The notes: a model not told the origin generated them from the sequence alone. A stretch of 64,000 bases of DNA from Naematelia aurantialba (GCA_021527695.1 JAKFAO010000001.1:930001-994000), one strand, 5' to 3'; shown: positions 47,261 to 61,618, counted from the first letter of the stretch. A program made the numbers and translations.

Positions 47261-48015
47261 CTACTCTTCCGCCTCATGCTCTGGCTCCTCTTTGACTGTT
47301 GAGGGACACGGGCAAGTCAGAGAGAGTGTAATCAGCAGGGATGACTCACTGGCGAGCGGGTGACTTGACACCGAACGAGTATCGACTGAGAATGAGACGG
47401 GCCACAGGTCAGGGCTTGGTCGCTCGAGGTCAAGGTGCTTGGGCGAACCGACGTACAGCTGCGGTGCGGGTGCCTGCTGGCTGATCTATCAGCGTGACAT
47501 GCGCAAAGCACCTTGCCTTGCGTTGTTCTCCTTGCCCGGCATTTCATGATTAGTGGAGAACCGGCGCCTGCTGGATGAGCATGACCCAAATGACCCACTC
47601 ACCCCAGATCGTTCAGATCCTCATGAAGGCGGCGTCTAAACTCAGCTCAGCACACCTAGTGTACTCACTCGTAGCTCGGGGCAATCTTGTTGGTCTGTCC
47701 GTCACGCTGCGCGCCATTGAGCGTCGAGGTGATACGCCTTCGGATCTGATCGAGGCTGTTGGGCGTGTTGCCCGGAGTCACCGCATGCGGGGGCATAAGT
47801 CCCCTGCCCCGCATGGCGCTCACGGCGTTGATGGGGCGACCGCCCTGCGCCTGTTCGCGGGTCGTAATGGCGAGCGGTGGCGCCTGGTCGGGTACGGGGG
47901 TGTTGAATGCGGTGGATCCTCGGCCGGTCGGCGACGGCCGAGCGATACTCGTCGCTTGAGCTGGCACTTGTTGTGAGTCGAGGAGTTTAGGCTTGGACGA
48001 GGTCAGGGAGGACAT
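47261..48015 (-). CDS. Hypothetical protein with KEN box
   Basis: The family is not recognised. It begins MSSLTSSKPKLLDSQQVPAQ, is low in hydrophobic residues, and has STAFNTPVPDQAPPL and NSLDQIRRRITSTLNGAQRD. Across short introns it continues LHEDLNDLG, then RFSTNHEMPGKENNARQ, holding a KEN box, then LYVGSPKHLDLERPSPDLWP. The last exon encodes VKEEPEHEAEE. About 190 residues, apparently mostly disordered. The KEN motif suggests APC/C-dependent turnover, but one short motif is weak evidence. It is next to the start of uL13m on the same strand. Confidence 0.5.
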
Positions 48016-48146
48016 TTCAGATGGTAATGAGAGAGGTCGGAAGACTCTGCTGGTGTCTCTCTGAGGTTATAAAAGAGCGATTTCCCGCCCAAATCGCAAT
48101 CCTTTGTGCATACAAAGGATCCTCTGGACAACTCGATACATGACGG

Positions 48147-51035
48147 CTACTTTCTGCCCGCACGCTTCTTCTCCCTCTTCTTCTCCATCTCCATGTTCTT
48201 CTCCTCGGCCCGCTCCATCTGAATCTCGCCCTCGATCCTCCGCATCTTCTTTGCGTACTCCCTGTCCTTTTCCTGCTGCTCCTTGGCCTTCTCCCCCGCC
48301 AAAAACCGGTTGTCCTTGCGGAGCTCGCGAATCGCACCTTTCCGCTCCTTCTTGTACTGCGCCTTGAGCTTGGACGCAGCGTTGCGCTCAACATCGGGGT
48401 CGTAATGCCGGCCGGGCGCAAAGTCGGATTCGAATTTGGGAGCGTATGAGGTGATGGGGATTGGCTTGTGTGTCTGGATAGCGAGGGGCCGGCGGGATTG
48501 GCGAGCAAACTTGAGCTGCCGTGCGAGGGCCGACGCGGTCTTGCCGTGCATTTCCTGAGTATCAGCCGGGCCTCGCTCAGCACGTACCTTGAGCGGCTTA
48601 GGTAATTGACCGATTTGCGAGCCTTCCAGGATCTGGAGGACAGGAGAAAAAAGTTCGACAAAGGCCTCGGAAGAAGCGTACAGCTCTGCTAGCATAGAGA
48701 CTAGGCGTAGAGCAATGGCGAGAACATCTGGCTTGGCGAAATCCTCACAGGCCAGGATAGTGGCAAGACTCATGCCTCTTGGCTCTTGGCCTCCAGAAAC
48801 GACCAAGTCGACATTGGGCGCTCTAGGATCGGGATATGTATTGCCTGTCTCTGGCTTCCGACGCGCCAGAAGCATCAGGATAGCCGAGGCAGTGAAATTT
48901 ACGGCCTCGGGGACAAGCCGCTTGGACAAAGACTCGTACTGCCGTCAGCCCATACAACAAACTCTCATCTCACCTGGATAAGGAGCGAGCACAAGAAGAG
49001 ACCGGACGCCACGTCTGATACCGAGCGAACGCGGCATTGGCCAAGGTATTGTCCCATCAAGAGCACGGCGGGGGCGACAACAGGATGTGAAAAGTCGCTC
49101 GTTGACCAGATGGCGCCAACGAGGCGCAGGAGAACCAATTCAGGGCATTTCGGGAATGTCCTCGCTTCCAGCCGTGAGGGACCGCGAGCGAGACCTTTTG
49201 TCAGGTTTTTTTGCATCAAACCAAGTTTGGAAATGAAATGGGATGCAGCTGTGAGCGGGTTGAGCTTGACAAGCGCGATGATGTGCGGTATCAGCACATT
49301 GATCAAGTCGAACGTTGGACGTGAGGCGAGGACCAGCATGTAGTCAAGCAGGACACTGAGAAATTCCTGAAATCAGCATTGTTACTGACCCCGCCTACCT
49401 GAAGCTTCTCCTTGTTCCCTTGAGCTAGACTGGGGTGATGCAAAGCGCGAATCCGCTGAACGACGGTACCTAGCGCCGAGTCGTCCAAATCCGCCATAAT
49501 CTCTTCCAATTCTTCGACATCTGAGGGGCAAGGAAATGTGAATGGGATCTCTCGAGTCGAGACTCGTTGGCCTTTTCTCTTGACTGTCTCGACCAGCTCC
49601 TCATCAGTCTCGACCTCTTCGTCGTCGTCTAGATCCGCCATATCTGACTCTGACTCTTCCTCGTCCTCATGTTCGTCTTCGTCCTCGTCCTCGTCCTCGT
49701 CCTCATCCTCATCCTGACTCCCACTTCCACCCTCCGGCAGGGACATGTTCTCAAGCTCCTCCCTCGTTAATCCCGGCCCTAAAAGATCGTCCTCGATGAA
49801 ATCGTCCTCAAGGTCATCCGCACCGGCATCCGCTGCCCTCCGTTTGTGCCGACTGCCCGAATCCTCGTCCTCACTGTCCGACTCGCCCCGCATCCGTCGT
49901 AGCCGCTTTGCCTCGGCCCGCTCCAGTCTCTCCTTCTCTTCGATCGCAAGCTCCTCCTCGGTCTTGGTCCTATCCTTCGGTTTGGCGCGAGCGTCAAAAG
50001 CGAGTGTACGGACGACCTGATCGTAATCGACTTCCCCAACGCCATGGAGCGGAGGTCTTGAGGGACCGGCAAAGGCGTTGGAATGTCTCGGCGGGGCACT
50101 GTCTTGTAAAAGCTCTCGGAGCGCGTCAATGTCCTCGTCGAGTTCATCCCGTAGATCTGCATCCATTTCCTTTTGCATCTGCCGCTCATGCTGCCTTGTT
50201 AGCGGGGGGGGCGAACTATCTCACCTTGTGCTCTTTGCTCTTGGCAATCACCTCGGACATGATCTCTTGCTTGCTCTTCTTCTTCTCCGGCTGTCGTCAG
50301 CGTCGTCCCACACACAAACTCACGAGATCATCCTCCTCAAAACCCCCAAAGTGCACCCGATCAACCGTCCGCCGCCCGATCGTTCCCGTATCCTCCTCTT
50401 CGTCCTGCTCATCCAGACCTTGAGCGGCAAAATCATCTCCGGGAAGATCCATGACATTCCTTCCGCCATGCGTCAGCCCCAAAGAGCCACCCTCGTCAAA
50501 TCCTTCGAGATCCTCATCTTCCAGGTTGAAGAGCCCCTTCTTCCCCTGGCCTCGCTGACGCTCCCGGGTGTACCGCTCCAGCATCCGATCCTCGAGAGAA
50601 AGCGAGGGGTCAGACTCGCCAAAACGACGATCACGGAAGGACCCAGCGTGTCCCCGGAGCTGATGCTCGGGCAGCAGGGACTTCCTCCTCTATGCGTCAA
50701 CGTGGCTCTCGTGGAAGAACCCACCTCTTCTAGACCCGCCTGCTTGCTCGCACTGGGTTTGCCCTTGACCCCTTTCAAGTTCCGTCCGCCAACATCGTGT
50801 TTGAGCTAGATGATCAGCACCGGCTTCTAGCGGGACGAACCTTGGTCTCTCGCTCGTCAAACTTGTTCAATCCTTTACGAATGTCCTCCAACCTAGCCAG
50901 AGTTTTTTGCCGATCCACCTCGCGCGCACCGCCCTTTTTCCATGCTTTCTTGTCCTTTTTTGACGTAGTCTTCCGGCCTACCCCTGCCGAGCTCAGTGCC
51001 GCCTTGAGCTGCGTGAGCTGAGATGCGGGCATATT
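48147..51035 (-). CDS. NOP14: Nop14, SSU processome component
   Basis: Nop14 is a nucleolar protein required for 18S rRNA maturation. The N-terminus reads MPASQLTQLKAALSSAGVGR, then KAWKKGGAREVDRQKTLARL, IRKGLNKFDER, NLKGVKGKPSASKQAGLE, FGESDPSLSLEDRMLERYTR, DDTGTIG-type acidic stretches and RTVDRVHFGGFEEDD. The middle has a very acidic DEDEDEDE run at about 49640-49720, and PFTFPCPSDVEELEEIMADL. The C-terminal part contains PKFESDFAPGRHYDPDVERN, AASKLKAQYKKERKGAIREL, RKDNRFLAGEKAKEQQEKDR, the family's terminal signature. It ends REKKRAGRK. About six introns. Divergent from SmD2. Confidence 0.93.
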
Positions 51036-51229
51036 TGGTGGTGACGGACAAAAGTGACAGACAAACGATGCGACTGCTGTCCATCTGTCAACTTTTGAGA
51101 TTTCAGGCACGCCACATGAAGAAATTTCCGCTTCGCCACCGGATCTTTGTACTTTGGTCTAACAGAGTGGTGTTCTTCATGCCATGGCTTGCTTTCTAGT
51201 CATTCTATAGCGAGACTATCAAGAACAGC

Positions 51230-51986
51230 ATGAGGTGCGTGCGTCTCTGGATATAGCGGCAAGGGCTGACGATTGTCTCTCTGTGAACAATTGCTGCGAC
51301 CGACTTGTCGCTCCCCTTTCGCTGGATCTTTTCGCCTTTCGCCTCTTCCCTCCGCACCATATTCTTTCATTGACCCTACAGTCAATACGCCCATGTGCCA
51401 AAGTCCGAGCTCGACGAGTCGCAGATACGCGAACTCGAGGAGTACGAAATCTCCCAGGGCCCTCTTTCTGTCTTGCAGCAATCGGTACGGAATCAGTCGC
51501 AGGTCCTGATATCCCTGCGGAACAACAAAAAGCTCTTGGCCCGGGTCAAGGCGTTTGACCGACATGCCAACATGGTTCTAGAGAATGTTAAAGAAGTGCG
51601 TGCATATTTCTGCAGCGATGGAACAAATAGAGTGATCAGGGCGGTCGGGACGTCAGTGACTCCGTGTCAAAGGGAACGGATGCCAGTGGAGTGGTTCTTT
51701 GGAACATGTTGGAGGAGACAATGCCGACGAACCAGACTCTGCGACAAGAGCCCAGAATTGGCTGACCAGTAACAGATGTGGACAGAAACACCAAAAGGGA
51801 GTGGAAAGAAACCCGTGAACAAGGACCGTTTCATCTCGTGAGTTTCCCGCTTCCCCAGAACGATCTGGCTGACGCCAAACCCAAAGAAAAATGTTCCTCC
51901 GTGGGGACTCGGTCATTCTCGGTGAGTGTTGCGCATCGTTTCTCAGATCAAGCTCATCAGGGTTGCCCTCTTCTGTGCCATCTTAA
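51230..51986 (+). CDS. SMD2: Small nuclear ribonucleoprotein SmD2
   Basis: A core Sm-ring protein of spliceosomal snRNPs. Exon 1 is only five bases (ATGAG, 51230-51234) and is followed by an intron of 147 bases, the longest clear one in the window. Exon 2 (from 51382) gives [66 protein letters not shown]. After another long intron, [20 protein letters not shown], then [12 protein letters not shown]. The Sm1 and Sm2 motifs are therefore complete. The exact end after SVIL is unclear: the expected VLRN would need a splice I could not place with confidence, so the stop at 51986 is tentative. Confidence 0.88.
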
Positions 51987-52168
51987 AATCCCTCTTCTTC
52001 CTGAATCTGGTACTCAGTCCTTCGAAATGCGGCATAGACCGAGCTGGGAGCTTCATACCGCAACGATACCCATACACCTTTTCGCCCAGAGTGTGTATCC
52101 GATTTCATGCACTGTGTTAACATTATTGGAATTGGCCTGTCTGTACTGCTATACATATACTAAGGGCC

Positions 52169-52726
52169 TCATGAGAGCACGCCGACGCCTTTGGACGAGT
52201 TTGCAAACTCAGCGACGTTGTTCACGGTTCTCATGTCTAGATTATCTTGAATCAGTAAATGGTTCGCTTGGTTTGAGATGGGCGTACCGATGGAATCGCC
52301 GAGATCGATGCTCGTCAAGCATCTCAGCGTGAGATCATCCTTGACCATGGCGATGAATTCGACAAAAGGGGTCGCTATTTGTATATCCTACCGACATCAG
52401 CACACCATAATTACTGGCCACTTACCCTTGGGAGAAGAATGCCGACCTAGACATCAGTATCCACATGCTACCCTTCATGCGGATGCCTCTCCCCCTTCCC
52501 GCGGCGGCTCCGACGCTGGATGAGAAGGCCGCTGAAGCTCACCTCTTGCTTGTCTGACGACTCTACGGTCGCCGTTTCCCCGCTGATCTTGAGCACCTTT
52601 GCAGTGAAGCGCACGGTCTGTCCCTTGAACTGAGGGATGAGCCGAGCGTTGATCCGGGCTATCCCATAGTCAATGCCGGATAAGCAGATAAGCAGATCAC
52701 TCACGTTCGGCGCCTAGTCTTGACAT
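52169..52726 (-). CDS. RFA3: Replication protein A 14-kDa subunit
   Basis: The small subunit of the RPA complex, an OB-fold protein needed in replication and repair. Exon 1 encodes MSRLGAE; after an intron of 46 bases comes RINARLIPQFKGQTVRFTAK and VLKISGETATVESSDKQE. A further exon reads IATPFVEFIAMVKDDLTLRC and LTSIDLGDSIDMRTVNNVAE across an intron of about 50 bases, ending FANSSKGVGVLS. The last portion is the usual RPA3 C-terminal helix. One short exon between these (52390-52540) could not be resolved fully. About 120 residues in total. Confidence 0.82.
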
Positions 52727-52893
52727 GGTGAGTGAGATATGTAGCAATGATCAAGATCGACTGGGATACACTCACGCGTACTACGCGATCCTTCCACGTG
52801 GTCTTCATCACGTGACTGCAAAATGTTGGTCCTTTAAAAAACCCCCTTGTGACTTTTGCAGAGAGCTTTGGACTATTACATCTCTTGCACACC

Positions 52894-54001
52894 ATGGTGT
52901 CTTTCCAATGTGATGGCTGCGCAGACACGGTCAAGAAGCCAAAGCTTGACCAACACCGTCAGCGATGTTGGGCTAGCTTCACCTGTCTCGGTCAGTGCTT
53001 TAGTTGTACATCGGCTCAAGTGGCTAATCAGATGTATAGATTGCTCGACGACCTTTCAAGGGCAGAGCTACAAGTGAGTGCAAAACGTCCTCATTCCTGT
53101 CGTCAATCCACAAGTTTACAATGTCAGATCACATACTTCTTGTGTCAGTGAGGCCGAAAAATACCAGGGCGCACTATACAAGGGCACCAAAAAGGTGTGT
53201 GCCGTTCACCCTTCATGGACGCTTACGGGACAGACCAAAGGCGAGGCCCGACCCTCAGCCCTAGCTGTGACGGAGTCTGTGTCTGCTACTGCCTCCCCTA
53301 CTCCTACCACGGCCAGTGCTCCGGCGATTCACCCCTCCCGCATGAGTCAAATTGGCTCGTCCTCCTCGGTCGCTCCTTCCTACCCAACCAGAGGCGGTTA
53401 TGCAGCTCGTGGTCGAGGCGGCGGTAATGGCGGCGGGTTCCGTACCGGTGGGCGTGCGTTTGGAGGCACTGCAGAGAACACTTTTGCCCCCCGTGACGGT
53501 ATGAGATCGTGGGGATCGCCGGCGGCATCTGGTGTATCAACCCCGGTCGAGGAGAAACAGGTCGAGGCAGTAATCAGCGGCACTTCCCAACCTGCCCCCA
53601 TCGTTACTGCAACCAGCTCGGAGAAGAAGAAGACCAAGAACAGAAAAGGGGACAAGGGCGGTACAGGCACCAAGGCGAATTCAAAGTCGGCCAACAACGC
53701 AAACCCAGTCGAGCCTACATTATCGAGCGGAGAACCACAGCAGAAGAGGCGGAAACGCGTCGCGTCGGAAACACCAATAGAAGTATCAGTGTCGGTGTCA
53801 ACACCAGCGGAAAAAACTCTCAAGCGCCTGAAAAAGAACATCGCCAAACTCGAAAAGGCTTCTAGTGGCGAATTGACCCTAAGCCAGTGGCTCGAAGCTG
53901 TCGGTAAAGGCAAAAGGGAGGACAGGGGGGTCGATCTACCCGAGCTGCTGAAGAGCGTCAAAGTTGTCACAAGAGACGGCCAGTTCCAGCTTGGCCTGTG
54001 A
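52894..54001 (+). CDS. LYAR-type C2HC zinc-finger nucleolar protein
   Basis: Related to animal LYAR, a nucleolar growth regulator. The start MVSFQCDGCADTVKKPKLDQ, HRQRC and the spliced DCSTTFQGQSYKSHTSCVSE with AEKYQGALYKG form the paired zf-LYAR unit. Introns fall at 52990-53038, 53072-53125 and near 53195, all with good consensus. Beyond is an RG/GG-rich segment (GGYAARGRGGGNGGGFRTGG), a lysine-rich region (SEKKKTKNRKGDKGGTGTK), a likely nuclear signal QQKRRKRVASETP, and a C-terminal helical part (LKRLKKNIAKLEKASSGELT) ending VVTRDGQFQLGL. It is divergent from RFA3 (168 bases between starts). Confidence 0.9.
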
Positions 54002-54147
54002 CGACATATCTAGATGGCGGTGCAGCTTGCCGTCCAACCATGCATGTATATGGTGCCAACAAAATCCGTGCTGCGTGTATAACGGGCCTATCTATGAGAA
54101 AGATAAAGATGATGCCAGAAGACCGTGAGAAAGTCTACTTCGGAGTC

Positions 54148-57100
54148 TCAGTCGCGTGGAATTTGTGGTAATGGCTTGTCAACTGCGACTGGCATGTCGA
54201 TTTCTGATGGATCGCGCCGAGATGCCGAGTTTGAGCGCTCACGTTCCTGGTGGATCGAGTCGAGAGCTGGTACGGACGTGTTGGTAGGTGGCAGAGTCTG
54301 TATTGGCGGGACGTCAATGTCCGCAGACAGCTCCTCTTGCAATACCTCTTTCCCTTCTTCCAAGTGCTGCGCGGCGGATTGAACAGGGTCAGTGGTCGCT
54401 TGTACAGGAGGCGTGGCAGATTGCACGTGGATGTCCGGTCCCACAGGCGCTGGTCCAGGAGAACGCGAACTCTTTGTGCGATCGATTCGCAGTCGTGCAG
54501 CGAGGTTGCGCGCAGCTGCTTGGGGCCCTACTTGGAAGCCCCGTTTGGTCTCGCTCGAGTCCACCGGATCTGAACGCTTCCACCGGCGCCAGCCATCAAA
54601 GTCAATCAACGCCTGTATTTAGCCTTGTTCCACGAATTCCGACTCACCTGCATACAACCCCATTCGACAATCTTCCTCTCGAGCCATTTCAAGGAGACGG
54701 GTTTGGTCAAGAAATCGTTGCAGCCTGCGGCTAGCGCAACCACTCGATCACTCTGCAAGTTGGAAGCCGTCAAGGCGACAATAATGACAGAAGACCGAAA
54801 GGGGGAAGATGTGCCGCTGATTGCATCGGACATGGTCGATGGACGGGTAATCTCGCTGGACGGCGTTGAAGGAAAGACGCCTATGTTGTCGATCTTTTCC
54901 AGCTTGCGAATCTCCTTTGTCGCATCAATTCCGTTCATGACCGGGAGTTGGATATCCATCTGCGCTGCGTCAGGTTTCGTCTTCAATGGATGCCTACAAG
55001 GATGAGATGAAATCCCCCGGTCCGCCACTTTTCAACAGCCTCTAGACCATCCTTTGCCGTCTGATGCTTGATCTTCTTCTTTCGCAAAAACATGCTCAAA
55101 ATGTTTTGATTAATGGGGTTGTCTATATCATCAACTGCAGATCCTGTAAATTACCCACCTTCGACGATGAGTACGTTGATGGGCGGAACAACAACATCGT
55201 CTTTGGTCTTTGTCAATTTGGCCAAGGTGGTACTGTTAGCAACGCTAACGTCCTCCAACTCGGTGACAGTCTTGGTCCCTGTCCCTCGCCTGACTCTCGG
55301 CGGCAGCGCCGTTTGTACAGTTCCATCGGACGCGATTGGAGGAGAGATGACGGGTGAAACGCCAGATGTTCGCTTCTTATTTGCCTGTGTGACGGTCGAC
55401 GACCTGTCTCTGCCGATAGCGATGAGAGGATCCGTATTGGATGCAGGTAGGGTTTTGCGCCGACTGCTCCGTCCTAGTGAGCCCGACTCAACAGCGATCG
55501 ATCCCCGCCGGGAAGAGCTGCCCAGATCCTCCGTCGCATTCGTAGCCAAGCTCATACCAGACATTCTCCGACTGCTCTGTGGCGATTGCGCGGGCGACGC
55601 AAGTGCTGGTTCGTCTATCCCTACACCAATCGACGTCCGCCGCGTTGATGGCTTTCTACGAGCCGATTCCGACACTTGGCGCTGAGAGTAGGATCCTCGA
55701 CGATCGTTCTTCACTGGTGGCTCAAAGAACATGCCGAACGGGCGACCGTCGGGACTCTGCATGACCACGCCAGATGCGCCCGAGGAGCCCGGACGGGCCG
55801 AAGTGGCATTGGAAAAGTATTCAGATGCGGGCGTGGCCACAATCTCACTGGGCGTAGGCAGTGACAAATGTAGCCCAGCCTCTGTCCTCACAATGTGGGC
55901 TTGCGAAGGCGGATACTCGCCCAACGGAGACCGAGGCTTTCCCAAGGCATTTTCGGGGGAAGGCCGACCCTCTTCTGGAGTTTCTTCGGCTACCGTGTCA
56001 AAGAATCCACCATCGCGCCCCAATTCACTGCCGGTAGGCGTGCGCATGGAGGCAAGATATCCACTTCCGGGCGATCTTGGACTCGTGGCAATGGGCGAAA
56101 AGGAAGGATCGACGACGGGTTGATTCACCGCAGTATGCAGCGCAGTGAGGAATCGCCTGGGTCCAACAGGTTTGGGCACGACCATAACCTCAGGATGAAC
56201 AATTGCGCCCACACTTGTAGCCCACGGCGCCCCGAGGTTATTCGCGACGACGTCTCGCACCTGGTTGTAATTTGCCAAACTGGTAAAGTGGATCAGGACA
56301 GGATGAGGCACTCTAGATCCCCCCGAGACCTGTCTGACATGCGGTGTTGACCTGACTCGACTGACAAGAGTGGGTCTCTTGGCAAGTCGGGGTTTGAAAG
56401 TCAAAGGCAATGCCTCCGTGCGTATTCTGGCTAGTTCGCGCTGCAAAACCGACACGTCATCGTCGATGATGACAAACTTGTCTGGCGACTTGCCGGGTGA
56501 AGAACCAGACGGGGACAGCGTCATGGCAGCTAGATTTGGGACAAGTTCTGTCGCTGGGGTCGATGCAATGGATCCTCCATAGCCCCAGTCGTGTCGAGAG
56601 CCGCTCGAGTTTGTCGCTTGCTGCGATTGCACATAGTCGTCCCTGTCTTCGATGGGTATATGGGAGATATCCATTCCCCACGCAGCGAGATAGCTGGTCA
56701 GGTGTCGTGCAAAGACGCTCGTCAGAGCGGCATGCAGAAAGACCTTCTTTCCGCGCAATGATTCGGCAAACTCTGATAGCTCGGATAGAGTGGGCTCGCG
56801 CGCCAGTCGGAGAGTAGAAAAGGGTTGTCGTATGGCTTCTTCCTCGACCGACAGATGTGGCGGTTCGACCAAAGGTTTGCCCCTCGGCAGAAGCACCGAC
56901 AGTTCATATGCTCGTCTGGGTAGGCCCGAGCCCTGAGGCGACGATGGTTGAGCATCTGGATTCAGCGAAGCATTCTGGTGCTGCAGCAAGCGTCGACACA
57001 GTAACGTGTCAAGCTTTGGGGTTTCTGCTTCTCGTTGTTCTGCCAGTCGAGTGAAAGGGTTGAGCTCCGCCTTTGGGGTAGCAGCTGCTGAGTCAGGTGC

Positions 57101-58478
57101 CTGACATATGTTGTGAACGACTTCGATGATACACAGTAGGGGTCCATCGGCGTGCCCGCTCGGCGGTGACGGCAACGTCCGGCCGGGGGATGATGGTCGA
57201 CGAGCGGCATTCTGAACATTTGCACGTCTGTGCCGGTCGACATCGGCCGCCGTGAGGGGTAGAGCTACGCGAGGCGTTGCAGAGCGGGACTGGGGAATGA
57301 GTTGTAGTCCGAGCTCAATGGTGTCGCCCTTCTTTGTCACAAGCAAGATCTGCCGCATGATCTACAGGTAAGCGTAATTAAAGCCACCCACCACTTACAT
57401 GTTCCACCAGATACCCCAAGCCCTGCCCGTCTCCGTGAACGCTGACGTGCTTGATGCCTACATCGCCGTGAAAGAGCACTAGATCAACTCCGCGCGATGA
57501 CGCCTGCCCGCTCAACAGATCTGCGACATTTTGGAGCAGCTCCCCGACATCAAAGTCTTCCGTCCTTTTTGCCAAGGAGCTTGCCAGGAGTCCCTCGTCT
57601 TTTCCCTGTTCCAGGCCAACGCAGAACTCCACCACATTGGCAGCGAGAAAATTCAAACTTCGCATTGAGGTAAGGAGAGCAGAGAGCGACGTGGTCGGCA
57701 TCTGCACTGTGCATCCCGAATACTGCTCTTTTGCATTGTCGAGGAGATGGGGTGGGGAGAGGTGAAGCAGTGTCTGTATGGCCGACTGAACCGAGTCGGC
57801 CAACTCGAGGGAAAGCGTCTCTAGGGGAGTCACGCCGCGACCCGACGGCGGAGTGGGGAGCGACGTAGCGGTAGTGGAGGAGGTTCCTTGAGAGTCGAGA
57901 CTGGGACGGTCACTCGGGGGTGAAAAGGCTGCAAAAGAGGAGTGAGGGGGATGAGCGCGATGGGATTGGAGGGAATCATGCACCGGCGATAGTGGGTGAC
58001 GAAGAAAGCCTACGCGGTTGGGCAGGGGAGCAGAGAATGTGCGACTGAAAATAGGCGGGACGGGACGATCTTCTACAGCCGTATCAAAGTCGTATCCCTC
58101 GATGGCTGGTCCCGCCAGCGAAAATTCGGCGTCAATCGGTTGTCCTTCATGTAGCAGCGGATCAGTAGTGGAGCGAAGTTGATGTGGCACCATCATGACC
58201 GATCCTCTGGGACCGTCCACGATCATGGGATAACGATGTTGGTACTGCGGCTGCGATGCTGTGGGCTGTGCCAGCGAGGCCAGAGAGTCGTCCTCGCCCG
58301 ATGAGCTCGAGCTAGAGGGCTGCGCGAATGGATCCTCAGCAAAGGAAGAGGTGTTGTCAAAGGGGTCTGGAAGGTCGGCACTATGCTCGGCGTGTGGAGA
58401 AGACTCTCTTGTACGAGCAGTGACCGGTGGCCAGGTGAAGATGGGGTGTGAAGAGGACGACGACGACGATGCAGACAT
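54148..58478 (-). CDS. SSK1: Ssk1-type response regulator
   Basis: The response regulator that links histidine phosphorelays to the Hog1 MAP kinase cascade. About 1,350 residues. The N-terminus (MSASSSSSSSHPIFTWPPVT) and a very long low-complexity region precede the receiver. Earlier segments such as ELLQNVADLLSGQASSRGVD and LFHGDVGIKHVSVHGDGQG look like the degenerate HK/ATPase-like part found in fungal Ssk1. The receiver reads INVLIVEDNPINQNILSMFL, RKKKIKHQTAKDGLEAVEKW, FHLIL-MDIQLPVMNG (phospho-Asp) and VIIVALTASNLQSDRV, ending NDFLTKPVSLKWLERKIVEW. A loop of about 40 residues is inserted after IDNIGV. A disordered tail follows and ends PLPQIPRD. Introns are at about 55115-55150 and 54970-55002. 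Confidence 0.92.
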
Positions 58479-59074
58479 CTGACAGTATCAGTCAAACTCG
58501 GTAACAAGGAGATTGGCTTACGGGCACTCCCCCAGTATCGACACTGCGCCTGCCTGTGCTGCTACTTTCCGCTGGCGACGACATCTCTCAGACCGCGGGA
58601 ATCGAAATACCAATGTACAATGGCTGTTGGAACGGCGTCGAGTCGCTGCGCCGATAGAAGGCGATCTCGCGAAGCCGTGTGGATGGCTCTATGAGACCTT
58701 ACCGTGCGCTGACGTTGGATAGAGCGCCTTGACCGTGAGGACAAGGTTGATCCTACCGCTTCATCCGATCTGGCGCAGGTCCGAGCCGAGACGAGGACAG
58801 GTTTCGTCTTCTTTTTGTTCTCGTTTGTGTGGGGAAGAGGAGTCAGGTGGGCGACGAGCAAGCCCGACTGTCTCTGGGGGCGGATGTGCGTGCACAAACA
58901 GAGCAAAGGGGCACAAAATGTCGAGAATGTCAATGCTTGGGAATGCAAACGATGCACCCTCGACCCAAAAGAAAACACCACGTATACCAGCATTTTTGCT
59001 TCCATTGGCCAATGCTCAAAAAAGATGGAAAAAAACCTGGCCACTAATGATAGATGATACATGCAGCATAACTC
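58479..59074. other. Intergenic region between SSK1 and the MAP kinase
   Basis: No gene is supported. Short ORFs on both strands lack domains and splice support. It likely holds the SSK1 promoter and leader and the MAPK 3' end. Confidence 0.45.
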
Positions 59075-60562
<1,488 letters not shown>

Positions 60563-61618
60563 GATGACGCCGAGAAGAGAGGATGAAGGGAAGACAGATT
60601 ACACAAGCCCGGTTATATATGTCCTAGCAATATGCAGAGCCGGGCAGTTCGAAGAGCTCCTTTGCGCTGTCGACGATGTTCCACTCGCAACAAAGGAGCG
60701 CGAGAGTAGTAGGTCAGCGAACGATCAAAGGTGAGAGATGATTCGCCGGTGACTAGTGAATGAAATGGCAGGGGGCTCGATACAGGCGGTGTCGGAGAAA
60801 GGAAATGTCCGCCGGGTCAGATCGTTGTAGCACAGATGGGAAGCCTCAAAGGAGAGGTTCGGTTGAAAGGAGGGCTAGAGACGACATGGCTGGTGAGGCA
60901 AGAAAGAGACAAGAGGCAGAGATAGAGAGAGACTGCCACATATGAGTGAGGATGAGATCGTTGCCTGGGAGCTTGATCAGTGGAGCGATGATTGTTGTCA
61001 AGAGCCTGTGTGTGCGCTTGGACCGCTGCTCGGATCCCTAAGAGCCGGCGCCTCTGGTAGGGGGAAGGGTCTCTCCAACAAAAAAGCTTCATGCGAGTCG
61101 TTTCAGAAGGGGTTTCAGGTCACAGTCGAGTGCAGGACGCCGACTGTTCAGTCATGGCTCACAGCCAGTGTTCAATGGCAAGTCGCACAGTTGGTAGAGG
61201 CTCTCAGTCAACTGGAGAGAAAGGGTAGGCGGGAGGGGGAAGAGGCGGGGGGGGGGGTAAAAATAAGTTCCCATGGTAGGCTTGCAGCTCTTGGGCACGC
61301 CTTGGCAGTAGGCTTGCCGTCTGAGCTCCACCCACAGAGGACGGGACCAAAATCGAAACCAAAGGCACTCCGTAAGCGGCGGAGGCCGGCTGACAGCGCG
61401 TGTGGCTCCATTTTGCTATCTCTACCACTGCCATCTGTCAACCTCCTGCCTCTCTTGTCTATCATCTTGTTCATCGTCTCATAGCTGTAGGATCACCTCT
61501 TCTCTGTCCATATACTCCACAGTACTGTGCTAAGCATCTGTCTGTAACGCCGTGTTGATTATCCCCTCTTCCTCTTCCTGTGAATAACTTCGACACGATC
61601 GTGTGATTTGGTGTTATC
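60563..61618. promoter_or_regulatory. Divergent promoter region of the MAP kinase and the aminotransferase
   Basis: About 1.06 kb between two divergent starts. It includes a G-rich run at about 61245-61257 and pyrimidine-rich sequence before the aminotransferase ATG. No confident factor site could be named and no gene is seen. Confidence 0.45.
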
